This document shows positions 54,030 through 61,800 of a stretch of 64,000 nt of DNA, one piece after another; the stretch's first letter is position 1, and the number at the start of each line of letters is the position of its first letter. The notes below the pieces were generated by a model. That model had not been told where the DNA came from. It worked only from the letters and a program-made list of their open reading frames with translations, and did no database searches. The DNA is from Paenibacillus vini (GTDB lineage: Bacteria > Bacillota > Bacilli > Paenibacillales > Paenibacillaceae). Position numbers and translations under genes: made by a program. The DNA is taken from NCBI RefSeq assembly GCF_018403325.1, contig NZ_BOSL01000004.1:186001-250000 (forward strand). The letters are read 5' to 3'.

Positions 54030-55709
54030 ATGGGCATGAACAGTAAGTCCAAAAAAATGATGATGCTTCTGATGGCAGCCATCATGGTTTTCTCTCTGGC
54101 AGCTTGTTCGGGCGGTAAAAACAACGCTAGTAAAGAAAGCGCTAACAACAAGCCGGCAAATTCTGCTGAAACGTCCGAACCGGCAACTCCTCCATCGGCC
54201 GACGAACCGGGATGGAAATCCGACACGTCTCCGATTACGTTTGACTGGTATTTGAACTTTGCCTGGTTCCCGAATAAATGGGGCGTTGATCCGACTTCCC
54301 AATATGTAACAAAAAAGACGGGCGTTGATATTAACTTCATCGTTCCGGCCGGTAACGAAAACGAGAAGCTGAACACGCTGATCGCTTCCGGCAAACTGCC
54401 AGACTTCATTACGCTTGGCTGGTATGAAGACGGCGTGAAGAAAATGATCGAGGGTGGCCTCGTTGAGCCGCTGAACAAATTGGCTGAAGAGTATGACCCG
54501 TACTTCTTTAAAGTATCCGACCCCGACAAGCTGGGCTGGTATACCCAAGAGGACGGCAATGTTTACGGCTATCCGAACTCCTCTTCATCTCCAAAAGACT
54601 ATGAAAAATATGGCGATACTTATGTATCCAACCAAACTTTCGTAGTTCGCAAGGATATCTATGAAGCGATCGGCAGCCCGGATATGCGCACACCGGAAGG
54701 CTTCCTTAATGCATTGAAGGCAGCCAAGGAGAAGTTCCCGGAAATCGACGGCCAACCGATCATTCCGCTCGGCTTGCATGAATTTATTCAAACGGGCAAT
54801 GATTCCCTGGAAGGTTACCTTCAGAACTTCCTGGCCATCCCAAGAGAAAAAGACGGCAAACTGTATAACCGTGAAACCGATCCGGAATACGTTCGCTGGT
54901 TGAAAACTTTGCGTCAAGCAAACCAAGACGGGTTGCTGGCTAAGGATATCTTTATCGACAAACGCCCTCAAATGGAAGAAAAGATTGCACAAGGACGTTA
55001 CTTTGCGATGCTGTACCAACGTACCGACTTTGCAGCTCAATTGGGTACCTTGTTCCAACAAGATCCTAACAAGATCTATATCGCAGTTGACGGACCTGCC
55101 AACACCAATCTGGATGCACCGCAACTGAACGGTCCTTCGATTTCCGGATGGACAGTAACTTTGATCTCCAAGGATGTGAAGGACAAAGCTCGTGCAATCA
55201 AGTTCCTGAGCTACCTGATGAGTGAAGAAGGTCAAAAGGATCTTTACCTTGGCGAAAAAGGCGTCAGCTATGATACAATCGATGGCAAAGACCAATTCAA
55301 GCCTGAAGCATTTGAGCTGATGAATAAAGACCGTGCAGCATTTGACAAGGAATACGGTTCTTCCTTCACCTTCTGGATGATGCAAAATACGAACATTACG
55401 GAACAGTGGGCACCAAAATCGGTTGAACCTTACAAGCAATTGGAAGACTGGACTCGCGGGAAAACGAAGAGTGTATCCGAATTCGACTTGCTTGATCCGT
55501 TAGCCAACTCCGAGGAAGGCATAATTCTTAGCAAAATCAAGGAACTGCGCAGTAAGACGCTTCCTAAGCTGTTAATGGCTTCCTCCGAAACCGATTTCGA
55601 TAAAATCTGGGGGGAATATATCAAGAAGCAAGAAGACCTCGGCCTTGCCAAGGTGCAAGCCTTCCAGCAAACGAAATATGAAGAGAATAAGAAGAAGCTT
55701 GGCATGTAA
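54030..55709 (+). CDS. Large solute-binding lipoprotein, LplA type
   Basis: 559 residues. Signal peptide with FSLAAC lipobox (Cys near 26), a Ser/Asn/Ala/Pro linker, then a 500-residue binding domain of the LplA/YtcQ type that binds oligosaccharides. AAAAGGGG precedes the ATG. It supplies substrate to the LplB/YtcP permeases. No ATPase or glycosidase gene adjoins, so the sugar cannot be named. Confidence 0.9.
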   Translation: MGMNSKSKKMMMLLMAAIMVFSLAACSGGKNNASKESANNKPANSAETSEPATPPSADEPGWKSDTSPITFDWYLNFAWFPNKWGVDPTSQYVTKKTGVDINFIVPAGNENEKLNTLIASGKLPDFITLGWYEDGVKKMIEGGLVEPLNKLAEEYDPYFFKVSDPDKLGWYTQEDGNVYGYPNSSSSPKDYEKYGDTYVSNQTFVVRKDIYEAIGSPDMRTPEGFLNALKAAKEKFPEIDGQPIIPLGLHEFIQTGNDSLEGYLQNFLAIPREKDGKLYNRETDPEYVRWLKTLRQANQDGLLAKDIFIDKRPQMEEKIAQGRYFAMLYQRTDFAAQLGTLFQQDPNKIYIAVDGPANTNLDAPQLNGPSISGWTVTLISKDVKDKARAIKFLSYLMSEEGQKDLYLGEKGVSYDTIDGKDQFKPEAFELMNKDRAAFDKEYGSSFTFWMMQNTNITEQWAPKSVEPYKQLEDWTRGKTKSVSEFDLLDPLANSEEGIILSKIKELRSKTLPKLLMASSETDFDKIWGEYIKKQEDLGLAKVQAFQQTKYEENKKKLGM

Positions 55710-55720
55710 TAAAAGATTTG

Positions 55721-55757
55721 CCCAAAACGCCCGCATACCGCGGGCTTTTGGGTGTTT
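55721..55757 (+). terminator. Hairpin with T-run between binding protein and kinase genes
   Basis: CCCAAAA-GCCCGC pairs with GCGGGC-TTTTGGG, followed by TGTTTTT. The kinase ribosome site (AAAGGAG) follows within 10 bases, so this is probably a leaky terminator giving low kinase expression. Confidence 0.65.
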
Positions 55758-55778
55758 TTATAAAGGAGCCATTTACTT

Positions 55779-57695
55779 ATGAAGAAGGGTAAGCGCTGGG
55801 CGTCGATATGGGACTCCTTCATGTATTGGTTTGGGCGCCGCTCGTTGCAGAGCCGCCTGATTGCCGCTTATATTTTTATTATTTTGGGACCTTGCGTGCT
55901 AGTGTCCTTCTATTCATATGAATTGATTAATAACATGTATGTACGCGATGCGAGGGATAAGAACCAATCCCTGCTCGATATGGAGGACCTGCATATCCAT
56001 ACGCAGATCGAATCCATGGAACGGGCCATGCAGGTCGCATATGAAGATCAGGATGCAAGAGATTATATCGCTAATACCAGCGAGCCTGATACCGAGGATT
56101 TGGTGGATTTCAGCAACTTCAGTTTCAAGAATCTGACACGCATTCAATACTACAACCCTAATGTAGAGCATCTTCGCATGTTCTCCAGCAACAATATTAT
56201 TGAAATTTGGCCGATGTTCCTGCGGGAAAACCGAGTGGCAGACGAAGTATGGTACCAGAGAGCACTTCAGATGAAAGGAACATATTCTTGGTCCTTCCAT
56301 TATAATGACCCGGATATCCTTGAACGCTATAAGGGACAGTCACCGGCATTAACGCCAAAGGTGTCTCTTTTACGCGAGATGAGTATTCCAAAGACTCGTC
56401 ATGTAGGCATGGTTCAGGTAGATATGCTGCTTGAGAAATTCAGCCCCAGAACTTACTCTGTCATTAAGGATAGCCAATCGCAAATGGTAATTGTCGATAG
56501 CGAAGCCCAGATCTTTACCCGGAGCGAAAATTCCTTCTTGGCTACAAATTCGGAAATGAAGTCGGTGATTCATGAGCGGCTCCAGCGTTACAGGACAACC
56601 GGAGAATGGGACATCAATTACACGGAAAACGGAAAATCATTTCTTCTGCTGCACAAGCCGATCGAGCGGATCAACGCGGACCTGCTCAATATCGTCTCCA
56701 TGGACAGCGTACTGGAGGAAATATCACATACACGCAATATACTCATCGGTGCCAATATCGGCTTTATTACGCTGGTAACGGCTATCGCTTACGTGATGAA
56801 CGCCTTTATTCTAAAAAGCCTTCGCTTGCTGACCGAAGAAATGAAGAAGGTACGGCGGGGAGAAACCTACAGCGGAATCACTATCCGCGGAGGCGGCGAG
56901 GTCGGGGAACTGGCCCATCATTTCTCGAAGCTGATGAACACCATTAATACACTGGTAGCGCAGGCTGTATATAAGCAGGCGCTGACTAAAGAGGCGGAAC
57001 TGCGCACGCTACACAACCAAATTGACGCCCATTTCCTCTACAATACGTTAGAAAATATTAAAATGCTGGCCGAGATCGAGAATCAACGGGCTATCTCCGA
57101 TGCGCTGACTTCTCTCGGCGGTATGATGAGATACAACTTCAAATGGTCCGGGGAGTATGTGAAGCTACACGATGAAATCCGGCATATTGAGAACTATATC
57201 GAGGTTATGAATATCCGATTTGATGAGCCTATTCAGCTCCGGCTTGAGATTCCTCAGGATTTCATGGAATTGGAGGTGCTCAAGATGTCGCTGCAGCCGA
57301 TTGTCGAAAATGCGGTTAAGCATGGTTGGACGGGTGAAGAGTCAGGGACACGCGAAATCTCCATTCAGGTTGACGAATGGGAGCATAATTTGATTAGGAT
57401 GGTCTTGACCGATAATGGGGCAGGGATCGAAGAGGACGTTCTAAGAGAATTGAATCAGGAATTGGAGTCGGTCGGTCTGACCGACAAAGTTCCTGGAGGT
57501 TTCGGAGCAAAACCAAGCACATATGGCATTGGCCTTCGCAACGTACAAGAGCGAATCCGAATCTTTTACGGGAAAGAGTATGGTTTAAAAGTATTCAGCG
57601 AGCAGGGTCGGTTCACCCGGGTGATGATGGTGCTGCCGAAGGTGCTCTTAACAGGGAGGGTAGGCACGGATGACAAAACTGATGATCGTCGATGA
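55779..57695 (+). CDS. Sensor histidine kinase, YesM family
   Basis: 638 residues. Transmembrane helices near 27-47 and 322-345 flank an extracellular Cache-like domain. HAMP and the His_kinase core follow with His418 (HNQIDAHFLYNTLEN), QPIVENAVKHG, DNGAGI and YGIGLRNVQER. AAAGGAG precedes the ATG. The 3' end overlaps the response regulator gene by 26 bases. Confidence 0.92.
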   Translation: MKKGKRWASIWDSFMYWFGRRSLQSRLIAAYIFIILGPCVLVSFYSYELINNMYVRDARDKNQSLLDMEDLHIHTQIESMERAMQVAYEDQDARDYIANTSEPDTEDLVDFSNFSFKNLTRIQYYNPNVEHLRMFSSNNIIEIWPMFLRENRVADEVWYQRALQMKGTYSWSFHYNDPDILERYKGQSPALTPKVSLLREMSIPKTRHVGMVQVDMLLEKFSPRTYSVIKDSQSQMVIVDSEAQIFTRSENSFLATNSEMKSVIHERLQRYRTTGEWDINYTENGKSFLLLHKPIERINADLLNIVSMDSVLEEISHTRNILIGANIGFITLVTAIAYVMNAFILKSLRLLTEEMKKVRRGETYSGITIRGGGEVGELAHHFSKLMNTINTLVAQAVYKQALTKEAELRTLHNQIDAHFLYNTLENIKMLAEIENQRAISDALTSLGGMMRYNFKWSGEYVKLHDEIRHIENYIEVMNIRFDEPIQLRLEIPQDFMELEVLKMSLQPIVENAVKHGWTGEESGTREISIQVDEWEHNLIRMVLTDNGAGIEEDVLRELNQELESVGLTDKVPGGFGAKPSTYGIGLRNVQERIRIFYGKEYGLKVFSEQGRFTRVMMVLPKVLLTGRVGTDDKTDDRR

Positions 57696-59280
57696 CGAGA
57701 AGAATATCCGATTCGGTCTAAAGACCATGATCGAGCGCGAATTTCCAGGGGAATTTGAATTGATTACGGCAAGTCAAGGCGCGGAGGCGCTTGAATTATA
57801 CCGGGCCGAAGGTGCCGAGATTATGATTACGGACATTCGGATGCCTGTTATGGACGGAATCGCCCTGATCGAGCAGCTTTCGGCAGAGCCGTTGCCGGGC
57901 GCTCAGACGGTACGGCCATTGGTCATTATATTAAGCGGTTTTGAAGATTTTGAATATGCCAAGGCAGCAATCCGTTATCAGGCTGTTGATTATTTGCTGA
58001 AGCCCATCCGCCGGGACGAATTGTTCGGAGCGCTGCGGAAATGCCAGGATAACCTGGCCAAAAGCTCGCAGATGGCGGAACAATTAGCGGTCACGGAGAA
58101 TTACAGACAGCAGATCCAAGCAGGAAAACTGATGGATCTGATGCTATTGAAGGATTTTACCGAAGAGGATGTAAGAAAATTAAGCGCTGAAATAGATGTT
58201 GAGCGGTATAATTCTCCGTTTTCAGTTGCTCTGCTGACCTATAAGTATGAGAACGGCAGCAGGATGAAGAAGGATGAGTTGAAGTCGCTTGCCGAGCATA
58301 TGTTTAAAACTGTCGACGGTCAGTTGAAGGCCTCGTTGCTGGATCATGAGGGAAGAGTCATTCTGATAGGCGGGCCTCAGCGTAAATTTGCGGAGTTGTC
58401 CATTTTGGCGGATGAAAAAGAGCTCGACGGCTTATTGATCGGGGTGAGCGAGGAAGGAAGCCGATTGCAGGATCTCGCCAAGTGTTACAGACAGGCTGCG
58501 GAGTCCCTGAGCTACACGTTCATTTATCCGAAAACGCATTTGATCTGGTTCAAGGAACTGCCTGCAGAACGTCCCCGCCATGTGGTTCCGAAGGAAGATA
58601 TCCGCAAACTGGGCAATATTCTCGGAACCAATCAAGAGAAGGAAATCGGGCAACTGCTGCAAGATATATTTAAGATTGAGCATTTGGCGGGGATGGATGT
58701 CGATTATCTGAATGCCGTGAGCAAACAGATCAATGAACAGGTCCTTGATGAGGTATTCCGGATGTATGGAGAAGCATCTGTTGAGGTGATCAAGCTCTAC
58801 CGTAAGGTAGGGGATCTGTCTAACTTCCGTCATTTCCATGATTATTTCCGTTCACTGGAACAACTGATGTTCAGCCTGAACGAATACATTAAAGAGATTC
58901 GCTCGGCCCACACCGAGCACGGGGATATGAAGGATGCAGTACACTATATCGAGACAAACTATCACCGCCCTCTGAACATGGCGATCGTGAGCAATTATGT
59001 ATCCTTGAATTATTCTTATTTCAGCGAGGCATTTAAGGCATATACCGGGGAGAGTTTCGTAACTTATCTAAAGAAGGTAAGGATCCGCAAAGCGAAGGAA
59101 TTAATCGGAACAGGTTCGCTGAAGCTGTCGGAAATCAGTGCGGCGGTCGGCTTTGAGAATACCCGGCATTTCTCCAGGGTATTTAAGGAGCTTGAAGGCA
59201 TATCTCCCTTTGAATATCGCGGCAAGCTATTTGTCGGGAGTGAACGTTTCAACGACCGGGAACTGCCGGAAGAAGAATAG
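57670..59280 (+). CDS. AraC-type two-component response regulator, YesN family
   Basis: 536 residues. Receiver with VDDE 7-10, Asp55 (TDIRMP) and KPI near 108, a long middle region, then an AraC HTH pair at the C-terminus (MAIVSNYVSLNYSYFSEAFK; KLSEISAAVGFENTRHFSRVFK). GGGAGGGTAGG precedes the ATG within the kinase gene. Likely controls the upstream transporter. Confidence 0.93.
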   Translation: MTKLMIVDDEKNIRFGLKTMIEREFPGEFELITASQGAEALELYRAEGAEIMITDIRMPVMDGIALIEQLSAEPLPGAQTVRPLVIILSGFEDFEYAKAAIRYQAVDYLLKPIRRDELFGALRKCQDNLAKSSQMAEQLAVTENYRQQIQAGKLMDLMLLKDFTEEDVRKLSAEIDVERYNSPFSVALLTYKYENGSRMKKDELKSLAEHMFKTVDGQLKASLLDHEGRVILIGGPQRKFAELSILADEKELDGLLIGVSEEGSRLQDLAKCYRQAAESLSYTFIYPKTHLIWFKELPAERPRHVVPKEDIRKLGNILGTNQEKEIGQLLQDIFKIEHLAGMDVDYLNAVSKQINEQVLDEVFRMYGEASVEVIKLYRKVGDLSNFRHFHDYFRSLEQLMFSLNEYIKEIRSAHTEHGDMKDAVHYIETNYHRPLNMAIVSNYVSLNYSYFSEAFKAYTGESFVTYLKKVRIRKAKELIGTGSLKLSEISAAVGFENTRHFSRVFKELEGISPFEYRGKLFVGSERFNDRELPEEE

Positions 59281-59300
59281 ATCATTATTTGATGTATGAT

Positions 59301-59345
59301 AAAAGGCGGTTCCCTGGCACCTCCGGTGAGCAGGGGCCGCCTTTT
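59301..59345. terminator. Bidirectional intrinsic terminator
   Basis: AAAAGGCGG..CCCTG pairs with CAGGG..CCGCCTTTT between convergent genes. Confidence 0.88.
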
Positions 59346-59350
59346 CGTAT

Positions 59351-60172
59351 TTAAGGCAGCTTCTTTTCGGCTTTCAGAATCGACGCTGCAATTTTTTCCT
59401 CCAAGTTGAATATGCTTTGCTTGTTTTTCTGGACTTGGGCAGAGAGCGTGAGCAACCGGGCAAGGGTATCGGAGCTGCGGTCTGCGTCCCCTTTTTTGAC
59501 CGCGGCTTTAAAATTGCTCCACTCCGTAGAAATCAGCTTGTTGGAGGATGATATTGCGCTTTTTTCTGACTTGATTTTGGTTTTGTGCGGGTCGACTTCA
59601 TCCAGGATCTTGCGGATCTCCTCCGATTTCCGGGTCTTCTCCTTTTTGGCTGCCTGCAGTGCCGATTCCTTGTTGCGAATGTCCTGCCTTGCCAGGGTGC
59701 TGGCGACTTTTAGTCCGTCGGCTTGTGTCTTGAGCAAGGAGTACAACGCTTTGTCCTTTAGCTTCTTAGCGGCCGTGGCCTGTTTGCTTACCGAAGAATA
59801 AGAGTCGAAGAGGGGCTGGTACTTGGTCTTTGCCGTCTTCACCTGCTCGTCCAGCTTTGTGATGACGCTCTTGTCGATCTCCTTCAGCTTCTTGCGGGCA
59901 GCCGTTAGCCTGGCCTCATTGTCGTAACGCAGTGTGGAGGTTTTAGAGTCCAAAGCAGCCAAATCCTTTTGAAGCTTGGAAAAGTCGGCGTACTGCTTGA
60001 GAAGCCTGGTCCCCTTCGTACCTCCAGCCTGGTCGGCCGCTTTGTTGACTTGGGCGTTCAGTGAATCGGTAAATTCAATGGCCGCTGCCATAGCGGGCCG
60101 TCCTCCCCAAGCTGTTCCCATCAGGAGAATGAGGATGAGTGCATACGCAGGAAGTCGGGTGCAGATTTTCAT
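59351..60172 (-). CDS. Exported coiled-coil protein
   Basis: 273 residues from ATG 60172 (AGAGAGGTG upstream). Signal peptide (to about AMAAA), then a long Lys/Ala/Glu/Ser-rich helical region with heptad character (RKKLKEIDKSVITKLDEQVKTAKTK and similar stretches). No known domain recognised. A leader with an intrinsic terminator precedes it. An upstream in-frame extension to 60313 translates the leader hairpin and is not credible. Function unknown. Confidence 0.7.
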   Translation of the reverse strand: MKICTRLPAYALILILLMGTAWGGRPAMAAAIEFTDSLNAQVNKAADQAGGTKGTRLLKQYADFSKLQKDLAALDSKTSTLRYDNEARLTAARKKLKEIDKSVITKLDEQVKTAKTKYQPLFDSYSSVSKQATAAKKLKDKALYSLLKTQADGLKVASTLARQDIRNKESALQAAKKEKTRKSEEIRKILDEVDPHKTKIKSEKSAISSSNKLISTEWSNFKAAVKKGDADRSSDTLARLLTLSAQVQKNKQSIFNLEEKIAASILKAEKKLP

Positions 60173-60242
60173 GAATAACACCTCTCTTATCATTTGTTTC
60201 CGGCGCAAGGAAGCAAGCCGGCGCGAGATACCGGAGAACGAC

Positions 60243-60365
60243 AAAAAAACACCCGCAAGCCAGGCACAATCGGCCTTGGCAATACGGGTGCTTCCCTTAT
60301 TGTTACATCGCATCTCGGTATCTTGTTATTTGTAAAATATACAGGATCTTCCTTCGATTTGTCAA
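60243..60365 (-). promoter_or_regulatory. Promoter plus terminator-bearing leader of the coiled-coil protein gene
   Basis: On the minus strand: TTGACA (60365-60360), an 18-base spacer and TATATT (60341-60336). About 40 bases later CACCCG (60290-60285) pairs with CGGGTG (60255-60250), with GCCA../TGGC inside, followed by TTTTTTT (60249-60243). The gene starts 70 bases further on. Transcription would stop in the leader unless relieved, suggesting attenuation. No known riboswitch class recognised. Confidence 0.5.
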
Positions 60366-60389
60366 TCCGCCGACGGTAAGGGACATCCC

Positions 60390-60536
60390 CTATCTAGGCT
60401 GTAAGTCGGCCTGCATATATTCCAGCTTGCGGATAATCTCCTTTTGCCATTTAACATCCCCCAGACCGACCGCGAGGTTCAGCAGGTCCAAGTAATCGTC
60501 GATTTGCAGCGAAGATTTACGGGTAGATACTTTCAT
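60390..60536 (-). CDS. Small cytosolic protein under a Fur box
   Basis: 48 residues from ATG 60536 (AAAAGGAGTAGG upstream; an ATG at 60584 lacks a site and overlaps the operator region). Sequence core SSLQIDDYLDLLNLAVGLGDVKWQKEIIRKL is amphipathic helical without Cys. No signal peptide or known domain. A perfect Fur box lies 54 bases upstream, suggesting iron-dependent repression. Function unknown. Confidence 0.6.
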   Translation of the reverse strand: MKVSTRKSSLQIDDYLDLLNLAVGLGDVKWQKEIIRKLEYMQADLQPR

Positions 60537-60589
60537 GGGCTTCCTACTCCTTTTTATGTGAAAAATAAATAAGTTCCTGTTCAAATGAA

Positions 60590-60608
60590 GATAATGATAA
60601 TCATTATC
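60590..60608. promoter_or_regulatory. Perfect Fur box
   Basis: GATAATGATAATCATTATC matches the 19-base consensus at every position. A second partial copy (ATAATGATAATT on the minus strand) lies at about 60620-60632. It could control the small minus-strand gene, the plus-strand channel gene, or both. Confidence 0.85.
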
Positions 60609-60739
60609 AGATGCTGTTAATTATCATTATGCACAATTAAGGGCAAAAAGTAAATAACGAGTATCTAATAAAATACGGAGAAGCTTGACAACCTCCAGGA
60701 TTTATGGAAAATGAGGAGAAATAATACAAGGGAGGCACT

Positions 60740-61546
60740 ATGGAAACTGAATCTTTGTTAAAAGTGGAAGAGCTGGCGCTTAAAAAGTACAAAATCTTCA
60801 AGCAAAGCCAGCTTCGTTACATCGCCAGAGCCATGCTTGCGAGCATGTTCATCGGATTCGGGGTCATCGTAGCCTTCAAGAGCGGAAACTTTTTTTACAT
60901 GGAGCAATCCCCGCTGACTTATCCGATGGCCGCCATTACGTTCGGCGCGGCAATTATCCTGATCGCTTATGGCGGAGGGGACCTCTTCACCGGAAATACG
61001 TTTTACTATACTTATGCGGCGCTGCGGAAGAAGCTGAAATGGCTTCAGGTCGTTAAACTGTGGGTTCTTAGTTATATCGGGAATATATTAGGAGCCTGCG
61101 CCTTTGCGCTGCTGATCTACCTGACCGGACTTTTTGACGATTCCTCTGTCAACAGCTTCCTGCTGAATGTGGTAGAGCATAAGATGAGCACCTCGACCAT
61201 AGAGCTGTTTTTTAGGGCAATTCTATGTAACTGGCTGGTCTGCCTGGCTTTCTTCATTCCTATGTCCTTGCAGGGGGATGGCGCCAAAATGTTTGCGATG
61301 ATGCTGTTCGTGTTCTGCTTCTTCATTTCGGGATACGAGCACAGTATAGCTAATATGTGTACATTCGCAATTGCGTTGGTGCTCAACCATCCGGGCACCA
61401 TTTCCTTCGGCGGGGTCGTGCACAATTTGGTTCCAGTTACGCTGGGTAATTTGGTAGGCGGTGTATTGCTGATGGGCTTTATGTACTATTTTGTCAATAA
61501 ACCGTTCCTGGATGCGGAAAATCACGAAAAATTGCCGAAAAAATAG
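60740..61546 (+). CDS. Formate/nitrite transporter (FNT) family channel
   Basis: 268 residues with six membrane segments. FNT hallmarks: GGDLFTGNT in place of (A/S)ELFTGN, RAILCNWLVCLA and the central-pore His in GYEHSIANM. Pentameric channel for formate, nitrite or hydrosulfide; the substrate cannot be told from these motifs. GGGAGG precedes the ATG. A TTGACA lies at 60685-60690, without a good -10. A Fur box lies 130 bases upstream. Confidence 0.9.
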   Translation: METESLLKVEELALKKYKIFKQSQLRYIARAMLASMFIGFGVIVAFKSGNFFYMEQSPLTYPMAAITFGAAIILIAYGGGDLFTGNTFYYTYAALRKKLKWLQVVKLWVLSYIGNILGACAFALLIYLTGLFDDSSVNSFLLNVVEHKMSTSTIELFFRAILCNWLVCLAFFIPMSLQGDGAKMFAMMLFVFCFFISGYEHSIANMCTFAIALVLNHPGTISFGGVVHNLVPVTLGNLVGGVLLMGFMYYFVNKPFLDAENHEKLPKK

Positions 61547-61553
61547 GGCTTAT

Positions 61554-61594
61554 AAGACCGGATTCTCTCTTAAGTGCAGAGGCCGGTCTTTTTT
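61554..61594 (+). terminator. Intrinsic terminator
   Basis: AAGACCGG pairs with CCGGTCTT, with CTCT/AGAG inside, followed by TTTT. From here to 61797 I see AT-rich then pyrimidine-rich sequence and no supportable gene. Confidence 0.85.
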
Positions 61595-61800
61595 GCGTGC
61601 AGTTCCGCGTTGAATTTTTAGGTAAAAAAGCCTATTTGAACTTTCAAAATTATGTTAAAATTAAACGAAATAGGATGAATATCCTGGAAAACAGCTCCAT
61701 AGTCACTGTTTCTGTCACAATGACTCCCGCTCCTTGTTCTCCCACTCTATCCTTCTTTGCTAGGCGGCCGGGTATACGATCATAATTCAAAGGGTGCATG

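Noticed and set aside
60173-60313. In-frame N-terminal extension of the coiled-coil protein
   Set aside because: It would translate the leader hairpin and lies before a good signal peptide with its own ribosome site.
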